The notes under the pieces are model-generated. The model worked only from the letters and a program-made list of their open reading frames with translations. It searched no databases and was not told where the DNA came from. Positions 36,675-46,300 of a DNA stretch of 64,000 bases are shown in pieces. Source of the stretch: Pontiellaceae bacterium B12227. GTDB taxonomy: Bacteria > Verrucomicrobiota > Kiritimatiellia > Kiritimatiellales > Pontiellaceae. The translations under genes were made by a program, and so were the position numbers. The stretch is from contig JAROAZ010000010.1 in assembly GCA_029432775.1 (NCBI GenBank), positions 124,001 to 188,000 of the forward strand, read 5' to 3'. Positions within the stretch are counted from its first letter, which is position 1; the number at the start of each line of letters is the position of its first letter.

Positions 36675-38870
36675 TTATTGAAGAGACTCCACGTAGCCAT
36701 CCGTTTTTTGACGCAAGGTCTTCAGTAGCGCGGCACACTCTGGATCATCAACAAGATTTCGAGTTTCGTTCGGATCATTTTTCAGATCAAACAACTGCTC
36801 AAAAGCAGGGTCTTGCGACCGGTAGCGAGTGTACTTGTAACGTTCCGTGCGCACTCCATAAATCAGCGGAATGTCGCCATGATGCTTATATGGATGATCA
36901 TAGAAAAATTCGGATGGCCACGGTTTATCCTGCGGCGTCTCTTCCAGCAGAGGGAGAAAACTTCGCCCGGACATAGTTTCAGGAACAGGAATTCCCGCCA
37001 GATCCAGTAAGGTAGCGGTATAGTCAACCGTAGTAATCATCGGGTCGATCCGGCGGCCGCGTAGCGCTTCCGGCAGCCGGGGATCGTAAACAAAGCCGGG
37101 AACACGCAGGGACGGTTCGTACATCAGCCATTTCCCCAAAAACCCGTGATCGAGTTCAAACTGCCCGTTGTCCGACGTAAACAGAACAATGGTATTGTCT
37201 GCCACACCGGCCTGCTCAAGCAGGTCCATCACTTTCCCCACCGAATCGTCCATCCCCGTTACGAGTCGGTTATAATCACGAAGGTGCTGCTGGAAGCTTT
37301 TCGGGTTCGCCAGATAATTATACCCGCGATCCACCCCGTGCATGGTTTTCTCAGACTTCAGAAAGCCGGGCCGCGCATCGGCCATTTCCTTTGTCGCGGT
37401 TTCCGGAAGGGTAAAGGTGACTCCCTCATAGGTATCCGCATATTTAAAGCGATTCCAGCCGCTCACCGGCATGTGGGGTGCCTTGTAGAAAAGAGAAAGG
37501 CAAAAGGGCTTATCCGGATCGCGGGCCGCCAAAAACTGCTTCACCTTGATCGGAAAAATATCCGTATCGGTATGCAATGGATTTTTCAGATGACTGGATG
37601 AACTCTGGTGTCCGCCCGGACCGGGGCCGTCTTCATTAATTTCTTTTCCGCAGGTGCAGATATTTTCCGCGCCGTTTTTTGTGACGTACGGGCAGTCCTT
37701 ATCGTGCCAGTACAGGGTTTGATGCGAGGCCCCCGCCCAGAAATCAAAAAACGGCTCTGCAACATAGGTATTTTCAACGGTATGTCCGATTCCCCACTTG
37801 CCGACAAATCCCGTATAATAACCCGCGTCCCGCAGAAGAGCCGGATAGGTCTGTCTGAGCTGATTGTCATTTAGAATCTTGTAAAAATCGGTGACACCGT
37901 GCTGAAGCGGAACCTGCCCGGTCAGAACATTTGCCCGACTCACGGCACAAATGGATGTATTCACAAAACAGTTTTCAAAAATCACACCGTTTTTTGCGAG
38001 CCGATCCAGATTCGGAGTCTGAATTTCCGGGTTTGCGTACCCAATGGCATCGAAGCGCTGATCGTCGGTGAAAATAAACAGAATGTTGGGCCGGAGCTGC
38101 CCGGCAACCCGTGCGTGTGTTGCAGCGGGATCAAACATCCCTCCCATGACGCGGGAGGAAGAAACCAACTCATCAGCGCTGAGCGTCTCACTTTCCCCGG
38201 ACATCAGATCGGAAGTCTCTCCGTTTAAAGTCACATTATCAAACAGCGCATCAGGTTGTCGGTCCGCAAGTCCCTGGCAGTACAATCCGGCATATCCATT
38301 GGTAAATGTGCTGTCGGAAACACGTCCGGAAATCAGAGCCTCGGAGTCTCCCTGTTTTGTAATCTGAAATGAAAAGTCGCCGGCATGTTCCGATGAAACG
38401 GTAACGGTATAAACCCTGTTTCCGCCCAATAGACCGCCGGGAAAACGTTGGCTTAAAAGCGAAGACAGGCGCCCCTTGCGGCATCGGACGATCTGACAAG
38501 GCGTGTCGGGATGAGCCCGGATACGCAGCGCGTAATAATTGTCTGCATCCTGATAATGAAACACAAGCCCGACCCAGCCGCCTTTAAACAGAACATCGGC
38601 TGAATAGGTAAACGGAGAATTCAGGGCCGCCGCTGTGTTGTAAAGAATGGCCGGTCCACCGACGGGTCCGTCATCATCCGCCTGCATCTTTCCGGAGTCA
38701 ATCCGCCACACCTCTCCTGCACCCCCCGGAGAACTTGTCTTCCAGTCCGAACCGATTGCTGCCGAGGTTCCGAACTCAGTATCCGGGCGATTAAAATCAT
38801 CAGAAAACAACCCGCCCCGCGCCAGAAAAGCCCCCAGCAATACCGCACCAAACAGTCTGTATCCCTTCAC
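36675..38870 (-). CDS. Secreted LamG-like domain plus sulfatase
   Basis: 731 residues. A signal peptide (M-K-G-Y-R-L-F-G-A-V-L-L-G-A-F-L-A-R-G) precedes a LamG-like domain (~20-210) homologous to those in the two adjacent LamG proteins. The sulfatase begins near 262 with N-I-L-F-I-F-T-D-D-Q-R. Its formylglycine motif is C-A-V-S-R (Cys near 308), with Val replacing the usual Pro. F-T-S-D-N-G-Q-F is the second metal site. An internal stretch with H-W/C-rich residues (D-C-P-Y-V-T, E-N-I-C-T-C-G-K) near 400 is an unusual insertion that could bind metal. The start is a GTG at 38870 with AAAAGGAGG seven to eight bases upstream. It lies directly downstream of the XylR-like regulator gene, with a perfect inverted repeat between them. 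Confidence 0.88.
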   Translation of the reverse strand: MKGYRLFGAVLLGAFLARGGLFSDDFNRPDTEFGTSAAIGSDWKTSSPGGAGEVWRIDSGKMQADDDGPVGGPAILYNTAAALNSPFTYSADVLFKGGWVGLVFHYQDADNYYALRIRAHPDTPCQIVRCRKGRLSSLLSQRFPGGLLGGNRVYTVTVSSEHAGDFSFQITKQGDSEALISGRVSDSTFTNGYAGLYCQGLADRQPDALFDNVTLNGETSDLMSGESETLSADELVSSSRVMGGMFDPAATHARVAGQLRPNILFIFTDDQRFDAIGYANPEIQTPNLDRLAKNGVIFENCFVNTSICAVSRANVLTGQVPLQHGVTDFYKILNDNQLRQTYPALLRDAGYYTGFVGKWGIGHTVENTYVAEPFFDFWAGASHQTLYWHDKDCPYVTKNGAENICTCGKEINEDGPGPGGHQSSSSHLKNPLHTDTDIFPIKVKQFLAARDPDKPFCLSLFYKAPHMPVSGWNRFKYADTYEGVTFTLPETATKEMADARPGFLKSEKTMHGVDRGYNYLANPKSFQQHLRDYNRLVTGMDDSVGKVMDLLEQAGVADNTIVLFTSDNGQFELDHGFLGKWLMYEPSLRVPGFVYDPRLPEALRGRRIDPMITTVDYTATLLDLAGIPVPETMSGRSFLPLLEETPQDKPWPSEFFYDHPYKHHGDIPLIYGVRTERYKYTRYRSQDPAFEQLFDLKNDPNETRNLVDDPECAALLKTLRQKTDGYVESLQ

Positions 38871-38900
38871 AAAAACCTCCTTTTGAACTGGGATTGATTT

Positions 38901-38963
38901 TCTATAGCCGCGGTAAAACTAAAAGGGAAAATCTGCGCATATTTACGATAATTCTGCGCAGAT
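38901..38963 (-). promoter_or_regulatory. Promoter with operator O6 (ATCTGCGCA-N15-TGCGCAGAT)
   Basis: A perfect 9-bp inverted repeat with a 15-base spacer (38931-38963), touching the stop of the XylR-like gene. Its near core arm is 63 bases before the sulfatase GTG. On the minus strand TATAGA (38901-38906) is a good -10 and the -35 is poor, so the repeat ends just upstream of the -35: the layout of an activator site. Confidence 0.7.
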
Positions 38964-40171
38964 CATTTTTTATCGTGACTTGCTCGACTCTTCACATATT
39001 GCTGACTGGTTACGCCGCATATTTTCTTAAATGTTTCATCCAGATGCTTTACAGTTCTGAACCCGCTTTCCTGCACAATGCGGGCCATCGGCCACTTGGT
39101 GGTTTTCACCAGATGCTTGGCCCGCTCCACGTGAACGCGCTGAATTTCCTGATAAATCCCCCAGCCGACCTCCTCTTTGAATTTCAGCTCCAGCCAGCGC
39201 CGGGAAACCGGGACCACCGCCAGCACATCGCTCACATCAATAAACTCATGCTCGTGACGGCGAATAAATCGCAATGCGCGGACAACCTCGGGATATTCCG
39301 AACGGGTCATATCCGTTGAGTTGCGCAAAACAACCCGCCGCGGAGGAACCAGAACCCGGGACTCTTTCAGCTCACGGCCCTCCAGCAGATCATCGAGCAT
39401 CCGGGCGGCAATAAAACCAACCTCCTCCGCCGCCACATCGACGCTGGTCATCGAAGGGTTGGCCAGCTGGCAGGAAATGCTGTTGTCGTTATCCACACCG
39501 ATCAGGGAAATTTCTTCCGGCGAACGGATCCCCAGTTTCCGGCAGACTTCGAGCACCGCAACCCCCACCCGGTCATTGGAGGCCATAATTCCCAGGGGAC
39601 GGGGAAGATCACCCATCACATCCAGCAAATACTCCCGCCCCAGCCAGTCTTCTGGAATATGAACAGATCCTTTTTGAACCGCATCAAAAAACAACGGAAT
39701 GCATTCCCCTCCACTCTGCCGAACGGCTTCCGAAAATCCTTCATACCGCTCCCGGACATACCACAGGTTACGGGGGCCCACAAAAGCGAACCGATCCAGC
39801 TTCCGCTCGATCAGATGCCGAGCCGCCATTTTCCCTATCAGCCGGTTATTCAGCATCACAGACGGGAACGGCCCCGTGCATCCCGCACTGGCAGTATTGA
39901 CAAAGGGAACGTCCAAAGACTTCACCAAATCGATCGTCTTTTCATCATACGCCTCCCCGACGATTCCGTCGCCGTCCCACCCCTTCAATTCGGCCGGCGT
40001 CTCGACAAACGGCTGCCCCATCGCATTTCGGTAAATGTCCCACGCACAGTGGCGGTTCTGATAGTCGATGATGCCCTGAACCTTTTTACGGCCGTACGAG
40101 TAGTCGCGAACCTGCATCAGCAGAGCCACCGTGCGATACTCCATCAACTGGCTTTTCCGTTTTCGCCCCAT
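38963..40171 (-). CDS. XylR-like AraC-family activator with LacI-type sensor domain
   Basis: About 402 residues. M-G-R-K-R-K-S-Q-L-M-E-Y starts a protein whose first ~280 residues are a LacI-type sugar sensor (Y-G-R-K-K-V-Q-G-I-I-D-Y, D-G-I-V-G-E-A-Y, L-G-I-M-A-S-N-D-R-V-G, S-L-I-G-V-D-N-D). The last ~110 residues carry the AraC double helix-turn-helix (V-S-R-R-W-L-E-L-K-F-K, V-H-V-E-R-A-K-H-L-V-K-T-T, I-V-Q-E-S-G-F-R-T-V-K-H-L-D-E-T-F-K). This is the XylR arrangement, an activator that responds to a sugar. AAGGAG lies eight bases before the ATG at 40171. It sits directly upstream of a LamG-sulfatase gene with a perfect inverted repeat in the 92-base gap, so it probably activates that gene and the double-LamG gene. 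Confidence 0.88.
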   Translation of the reverse strand: MGRKRKSQLMEYRTVALLMQVRDYSYGRKKVQGIIDYQNRHCAWDIYRNAMGQPFVETPAELKGWDGDGIVGEAYDEKTIDLVKSLDVPFVNTASAGCTGPFPSVMLNNRLIGKMAARHLIERKLDRFAFVGPRNLWYVRERYEGFSEAVRQSGGECIPLFFDAVQKGSVHIPEDWLGREYLLDVMGDLPRPLGIMASNDRVGVAVLEVCRKLGIRSPEEISLIGVDNDNSISCQLANPSMTSVDVAAEEVGFIAARMLDDLLEGRELKESRVLVPPRRVVLRNSTDMTRSEYPEVVRALRFIRRHEHEFIDVSDVLAVVPVSRRWLELKFKEEVGWGIYQEIQRVHVERAKHLVKTTKWPMARIVQESGFRTVKHLDETFKKICGVTSQQYVKSRASHDKK

Positions 40172-40344
40172 GCGGTCTTCTCCTTGAAAAACTTGAATAA
40201 AAATCAAAACGGGCGGATTGGAAACAGCTTAAACCGAAGCAAACCCGCTTCTAACTATTAAACGTAAGCGATAAACCGATCCAATCTAATTTGCCGGATT
40301 CCACACAGTAAGACTAAGATACGCATTCAAAAGCAATGACGACG

Positions 40345-40404
40345 ACAACCCTGCTTCCTCGACCGCATGGAAATCCCCGGCTACAGCGCCTCCGAATCAA
40401 TGTA
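40345..40404 (+). pseudogene. 3' remnant of a sulfatase gene
   Basis: This plus-strand piece encodes C-F-L-D-R-M-E-I-P-G-Y-S-A-S-E-S-M-stop. The first 39 bases equal the C-terminal coding region of the sulfatase gene at 25686-27182, and upstream the match stops abruptly. It is a stray end of a paralogous gene in the 333-base gap between the XylR-like and GH78 genes. Confidence 0.7.
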
Positions 40405-40423
40405 AACCGGTATTTCCCCGATC

Positions 40424-40450
40424 AAAAAAAACAGCCTGCGCGAAGCAGGC
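40424..40450 (-). terminator. Intrinsic terminator after the GH78 gene
   Basis: On the minus strand GCCTGC-TTCGC-GCAGGC (40434-40450) is followed by TG and eight T. It is 55 bases after the GH78 stop, in the right orientation. Confidence 0.85.
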
Positions 40451-40504
40451 AAATATAGTTCCGGTAATTACTGCAGCGTTACGGCATGAATTTATCCGTG
40501 CCCC

Positions 40505-43210
40505 TTATTTATCAACCCCGATCACCCACTCGCCTGCCTGCAGTTCAAATCCATTGCTGTCCAGCGGGCGGCCGTTGAGAGTGATCCGGCCCGTATCGAG
40601 CAGCACGGTAGCGGAGCTGTTTTCCGGCACGGTCACGTTCCAAACCACGGCATCGCCGTCCCGTTCCCACCGGCTGGAAATCAACCCATAGGCCGATCGG
40701 TATTCCGCCTTCGCCCAGGCCAGCCCCGGCAGGAAACAGGGCTTGAGAATAAAGCGTTTGAAGCCGGGATGCTCCGGATCGGGCCGGATGCCGCCAATAC
40801 TTTCATGAAAAGCGACGGCAAAGCCGCTGTGCATCGGATGGTTAAACGAGTTGCGGCGGTACCGCTCTCCGGCGGGCCAGTCGAAGGGAACCTCCGGCCA
40901 TGTGGTCAGCCCGTGCTGCTCGGTCAAAAAACCGAGCGACGGCCAGTCGGTCAGGCTCCAGAGATGCCGCGTTATATCGGCGTGTCCATGGTCGTTCAGC
41001 ATCGTGTAAAGCGGACGGTGCCCGAAAATACCGGTGGTATAGCGCCCTCCGGATTTTTTCATAATGAGCGCGGCCAATCCGTCGCCCACCGCCTGCGCTT
41101 TTCCGTCGGGCACCAGACCGACGTGCAAAGCCATGGCCGTACCGGTCTGCGAGCCGTAGCTGCCAATGGATTCGGTAACCAAATAACCGATCTCATTTTC
41201 ATTCAGCGTTTGTTTTTTTGACTCTCCGTTCAGCGTATATTCCAGCTCCAGGGTTTTCCGTTTTCCGGGTGCGGGATCCTTGCCGGCGAAACGGTTTGAA
41301 ACTTTAAAACTGTATGCTCCACCGTCCACCAGACCCCGAAGCTTTTCCGTCAGGTCCACCTGTCGGGAAGGAACCCCGTAAAGGGCTTTAATCAGCACAA
41401 TCGACGTGCCGCTTGGAACGGGTTCAACCGGCACCTCGGACTCCTTATAGAATCGGGCATTGAACGCCTGCTGCACAACACCCGCCTGAGCGGCAAAGCG
41501 GGAGGCCTCGGACGGTTTGCCCAGCGCGGCCGCCATGCGGCGCATCGCTTCAAGCGACTGATAGTAGAGCGCGGTGGAGGTGAGTGCCACCGGGGTGTCG
41601 ATTTGCGAATTACTGCCCGGCGGGCACCAGTCGCCGTAGCCGGCTGCAATGAGGCCGTCCTTCACCGCGAACTCTTCGAGAAAGGCCATCCAGCCGGTCA
41701 TCATCGGCCATGCCTCGCGGACCAGATCGAGATCGCCGTAATAGAGATAGCTGAACCAGGGCACCAATACGGTTGCCGCCCCCCAGTCGGGACGAGCCTG
41801 CTGGCACAGCCGCCGGCCGACCGCAATGTTGCAGGGGGCGCGCGGATCGCGCGGCAGCCCGCCCTCGTTATGGGGCGGGTTGGCCCCCAGCACCGTCTGC
41901 ATATCCGCCGAGGCCTTGCGCCAAAACTTCCGCAGGTCAAAATTACAGGAAGCCGCTTCCCCGACGGCGTGCATGTCGCCCATCCAGGCGCAGCGTTCGC
42001 GGTGCGGGCAGTCACTCAACAACCCCTGGAGGTTGTCTTCGATCGTCCACATCGAGACCTCGTAGAATTTCTGAATCAGCGGATCCGAACACTCGAACCG
42101 GCCGATGCGCGCAACATCGGTCCGCACCAGCCAGCCGGTAAAGTCCGCCGCCACCGGCTTGCGACTCAGCCCGGCGATCTGCACATAGCGGAATCCGTGA
42201 TAGGTGAAGCGGGGTTCCCACTCTTCGACCCCGCCGCCCTTGCAAACGTAGACATCCATTTGATCGGCCGATGTCACATGCACACCGGTGGACGCGGTAT
42301 CGATGGATTTCCCGTCCGGCATCAGCAGCTCGGCAAAACGCATGCGGATTTGCGTGCCGCGCGGTTCATCCACCCGGATCTGCAGCCAGCCGGTTATGTT
42401 CTGCCCGAGGTCGACAATCCACTCGCCGTTTCCGGCAGGAAACACGGCAACCGGATTCACCGGCCGGATTTTGCGCATCGGCTCCATCAGCTGTTCTTCC
42501 AGCTGCCCGCCCGGAGCGGCCAGCGTGCGGACCGGCTCCCATTCCGCTGCGTCAAACCCAGGCGAGCTCCAACCCGAAAGCTCACGGCGGGCGTCATAGG
42601 TTTCTCCGGCATAGATATTGTCAAACAGCACCGCCCCCTGCGCCGCCCGCCAGCTTTCATCGGTCACAACCCGGTCCGTGGTGCCATCCGTGTACTGGAT
42701 GAGCAGCCCCATCTGTGCGCGTGGCGGCCCATAGCCCAATCCACCGCCAAACGCAAAGTTTTGCCCGTAAAACCCGTTGCCCAGCATCAGGCCAATTGCA
42801 TTGGCTCCCTGACGGAGCTGCCGGGTCACATCATGAACCGTATAGAAAGCGCGCTTATCATAGGTCGTCTGCGCCGGATCGAGCACCCGGTCGCCGACCT
42901 TAACGCCGTTGAGAACCAGTTCGTGGAGGCCCAGTCCACAAACTATGACCGTGGCGGCACGCACCGGTTTTTCGACGGTAAATTCTTTGCGAAGCAATGG
43001 TGCCGGATACGTCCGGCGCTGAACCGGCTTCGGCTGATTACGATAAAGCGAGGCCCGTTTTGCCAAACCCGCCTCGCGGGTGTCTTTCGTAAACCCGATC
43101 CACTTTGCATTATCGAGCAACAGGGCAGAACCAATTTCTTCAGCAGACAGAGCCGCTCCGCCGACGCAAACCGCCGCCAGCATCACCCAAATGATTCCTG
43201 TTCTCTTCAT
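40505..43210 (-). CDS. GH78 alpha-L-rhamnosidase, secreted
   Basis: 901 residues with a signal peptide (I-I-W-V-M-L-A-A-V-C-V-G-G-A-A-L-S-A). The order is that of bacterial GH78 rhamnosidases: N-terminal sandwich with P-A-P-L-L-R-K-E-F-T-V and G-L-H-E-L-V-L-N-G-V-K-V-G, a second beta domain, then the (alpha/alpha)6 barrel with D-C-P-H-R-E-R-C-A-W-M-G-D near residue 400, holding the acidic catalytic site, and a C-terminal sandwich. The enzyme cuts alpha-L-rhamnosyl bonds with inversion. The family usually has D-C-P-x-R-(D/E)-E-R; here the sequence is C-P-H-R-E-R-C, one residue shorter, which is worth noting. It follows the sulfatase-GH3 fusion gene and is closed by a clear terminator. Confidence 0.93.
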   Translation of the reverse strand: MKRTGIIWVMLAAVCVGGAALSAEEIGSALLLDNAKWIGFTKDTREAGLAKRASLYRNQPKPVQRRTYPAPLLRKEFTVEKPVRAATVIVCGLGLHELVLNGVKVGDRVLDPAQTTYDKRAFYTVHDVTRQLRQGANAIGLMLGNGFYGQNFAFGGGLGYGPPRAQMGLLIQYTDGTTDRVVTDESWRAAQGAVLFDNIYAGETYDARRELSGWSSPGFDAAEWEPVRTLAAPGGQLEEQLMEPMRKIRPVNPVAVFPAGNGEWIVDLGQNITGWLQIRVDEPRGTQIRMRFAELLMPDGKSIDTASTGVHVTSADQMDVYVCKGGGVEEWEPRFTYHGFRYVQIAGLSRKPVAADFTGWLVRTDVARIGRFECSDPLIQKFYEVSMWTIEDNLQGLLSDCPHRERCAWMGDMHAVGEAASCNFDLRKFWRKASADMQTVLGANPPHNEGGLPRDPRAPCNIAVGRRLCQQARPDWGAATVLVPWFSYLYYGDLDLVREAWPMMTGWMAFLEEFAVKDGLIAAGYGDWCPPGSNSQIDTPVALTSTALYYQSLEAMRRMAAALGKPSEASRFAAQAGVVQQAFNARFYKESEVPVEPVPSGTSIVLIKALYGVPSRQVDLTEKLRGLVDGGAYSFKVSNRFAGKDPAPGKRKTLELEYTLNGESKKQTLNENEIGYLVTESIGSYGSQTGTAMALHVGLVPDGKAQAVGDGLAALIMKKSGGRYTTGIFGHRPLYTMLNDHGHADITRHLWSLTDWPSLGFLTEQHGLTTWPEVPFDWPAGERYRRNSFNHPMHSGFAVAFHESIGGIRPDPEHPGFKRFILKPCFLPGLAWAKAEYRSAYGLISSRWERDGDAVVWNVTVPENSSATVLLDTGRITLNGRPLDSNGFELQAGEWVIGVDK

Positions 43211-43260
43211 CCTATCCTCAACCTCATCTTTTTCCGTTTAATCCCTCCGGATTCACAACA

Positions 43261-43304
43261 TCCAACCCTTGGAAAATTTGAACTGATTTTTTCCAGGGGT
43301 TGGA
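43261..43304. repeat. Long inverted repeat between the sulfatase-GH3 and GH78 genes
   Basis: Arms 43261-43276 and 43289-43304 pair at nearly every position around a 12-base spacer. Each arm itself contains a TTCCAA-type palindrome (TCCAACCCTTGGA and TTTCCAGGGGTTGGAAA). There is no U-tract, so it is not a standard terminator; it may stabilise or process the transcript. Confidence 0.6.
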
Positions 43305-43329
43305 AACTCAGCCGTCTGGCCGGATTCAT

Positions 43330-46300
43330 TCATTCCCCGAGCGCGATGCGCGTTTCCTTCCGCAGGTCGGCGGCGGAGCGGGCCGCGATGATTTTAAAGT
43401 CGCCGGGCTCGAGTTTCCAATGTTTGGAAACGGGATCAAAGAACTGGAAGGCGGTCCAGTGCAGCGGGATCTCCACCGTTTTCGTCTCGCCGGGATTGAG
43501 CTGCACTTTCGCGAAGCCGGCGAGCTCTTTGACCGGCTGATCGACCGAGCTTTCGAGATCGCTGACGTAAATCTGCACCACCTCTTTGCCAGCCGCGGTT
43601 CCAGTGTTGGTCACCTCAACCGAAGCAATGACCGGATATTTTTCATCTGCTGATTTTTGAGCCGACAGGCTTCCGTAGCTGAAGGTCGTGTAGCTCAGGC
43701 CGAAGCCGAAGGGGAACTGCGGCTCGATGCCCTGCTTGTCGTAATAGCGGTAGCCGACATAGATGCCCTCGTTATAGTTCACCTCTTCGATCGTCTGTGT
43801 GCCGACGGCATGCGCCGGGGTTTCCTCCAGGGTGTTCGGCCAGGTGAACGGCAGGCGACCCGACGGGTTGACGTCTCCGAAGAGAATTCGGCCGACGGCG
43901 GTTCCGGCGGACTCGCCGTTGTACCAAGATTCCAGCACCGCCGGCACTTCATCGATCCACTCGCCGAGCTCAACAGGCGAGCCGTTGATCAGCACCACGG
44001 CCAGATCGGGATTCACTGCGGCCAGCTGCCGGATAACGCGACTCTGCTCCGGCGGAAAATCCATCGCCGCGCGGTCGCGCCCTTCGGTGTCGATCGCATG
44101 GTTGAGTCCGCCGACAAAGACAACCGCGTCCGCTTTTTCCGCGGCAGCCGTCAGGTCGGCGATTGCTTTTTTGGCGTCCGGATTGTCGCCGGGCATCGTC
44201 CAGGCCAGTTGCAGCGATGCGTCGCCCTCAATTTCTTCAAAGTCCACACGCACGGTGAACGGAACGCCCTTCTGCATTTCCACGGTTGCGAACGCCTCGC
44301 CGCCCTTGTTGATGTCGGCGAAGGCCAGCGGCGCGCCGGAATAGGTCATGCGATAACCGAGGCGCGCATTGTCGTCGGCCCGCAGCCGCAGGGTGTACAT
44401 GCCGGTCGCCGGCGGATTGATCTGCGCGGTATAGGTGCAGTAGTAGTGATCCATCCCCAGTTTTTCGACGCTTGGCGAACGCATTTCCCATGCAAAATCG
44501 ATGGCATCAACCGTCTCCGTATAAACCGGACGGGCACCGCGCTGTTTGCGGTATTCCGCCTTGAAGCCGCGCGCTCCGCCGGCGGCCGGAACCAGATCGG
44601 CGGCAGTGATCGGACGGAAACCGAGCACGTCGCCGAGATCAAAGGTGCTCACCGTGACATTCTCGCCGGCGGCTTCGCGAATGCCGCGCAGGGCGGTCAC
44701 TTCGTCGATAGCGGACACCCACGAGCTGCCGCCGAGCATGCCGCCGCAGAAATATTTATCGGCATTGGGGCCGACCACCAGCAGCTCTTTGACGGTGCCG
44801 CGATCCAGCGGAAGCAGTCCGTCATTTTTAAGCAGCACGGCCGATTCCTCGGCAATTGCGCGGGCCGCCTGATGATGCTCCGGCCGGTCCACCGCGCTGC
44901 CGGCTGAGACCGGGATCCGGTCCAGCATACCGGTGAAGGCCGCGACGCGCAGCACGCGGCGAGCCTTATCCTCAATCAGCTCCCGGGAGACCCGGCCGGC
45001 TTTAACGACATTGAGCAGCGGCTGCCCGAACGGGTGTGTTGCGTAATTTCCTCCCGGACGCCAGGGCATCGACACATCGAGCCCGGCGTTGGCGGCCAGC
45101 TCCGTACTGCGAGTGCCGCACCAGTCGGTCATGACAAAGCCCTTGAAGCCCCATTCGTTTTTCAGGATGTTTGTCAGCAAAAATTTATTGTCGCTGAGCA
45201 GAAGTCCCTGCGCATTGCGTCCCTCGATTTGAGCGCCGTTGGCGCCGGTCATCACGGTCCAGGCCCCGGCATCGACGCCCATGCGGAACGCGGGCAGGTA
45301 GATTTCGCGCAGGGTGCGCTCATCCATGCGGCTGATATATTTGTTCCGATTGTTTTCACGGTTGTTGGCCACAAAATGTTTCAGGCAGGCGGCGACCTTC
45401 TGTTCCTGCACGCCTTCGACCATCGGAACAATCAGCGAACCGTTCAGCACCGGGTCTTCGGAATAATATTCGAAGAAGCGGCCGCCCAGCGGATCGCGCA
45501 GAATGTTGAAGGCCGGACCGAGCAGCACGACCGCGTTGCGGCCGCCCGGCGCGCGGGCCTCTTTGCCCCACACCTCGCTCATCGCACGCATCAGCTCCGG
45601 GTTCCAGGCCGCGCTCTGGCCGGGACCCGCCGGGAACGCGGTGCCCTGCGGATGCTTCGGCCCGCGCGGTCCGTCCGTGCAGCTCATGTCCGGAATGCCG
45701 AGGCGCGGCACCCCTTTAAAGCTGCCGATCCCGCCCCCGAGGCACAGGCGCGCCTTTTCTTCAAAGGTCATCAGCCCCAGCACCGTGTCGACCTTTTCCT
45801 CCGCCGTTTTGCCTTTCAGCAGCGACGGCAGCGCGGCGGCCGGATCGAGCTCGCCGCCGGGCACAAATTCCATCCAGTTCAGATTCACTCCGCCCCGCGG
45901 AAACACCAGACGCAGCTCCCAAGAGCCTGCATCGAGCTGCATGGCCGGGCCGGCTATGGTTTTCCAGCTTTTGATTCCTCCGATGCCGGGAACCTGTATT
46001 TTCGACAGCGGCTTAAACTCCGCGCTGCCCGCCGGCCGGCCCTCAATCTCAAGCGAAAGTTCCCGGGCCGCGGCCGCACGAATGCGGGGCGTATACATTC
46101 CGGTTTTGCTCACCTCGACCGTATACTTCAGCCACTCCCCGGGACGCGTCCAGCCCACGTTGTATTTTCCGTCAACATCCGATGTTTGCTCCACATCGAC
46201 AAAATCGCGCGGTCGAAATGCCCGCAAGCCGTGCTTCACCTGATCGTCGTGATACGCAACGCCCTCGCCGCCTTCATCGTAATTTTCCAGTTCAATCCGG

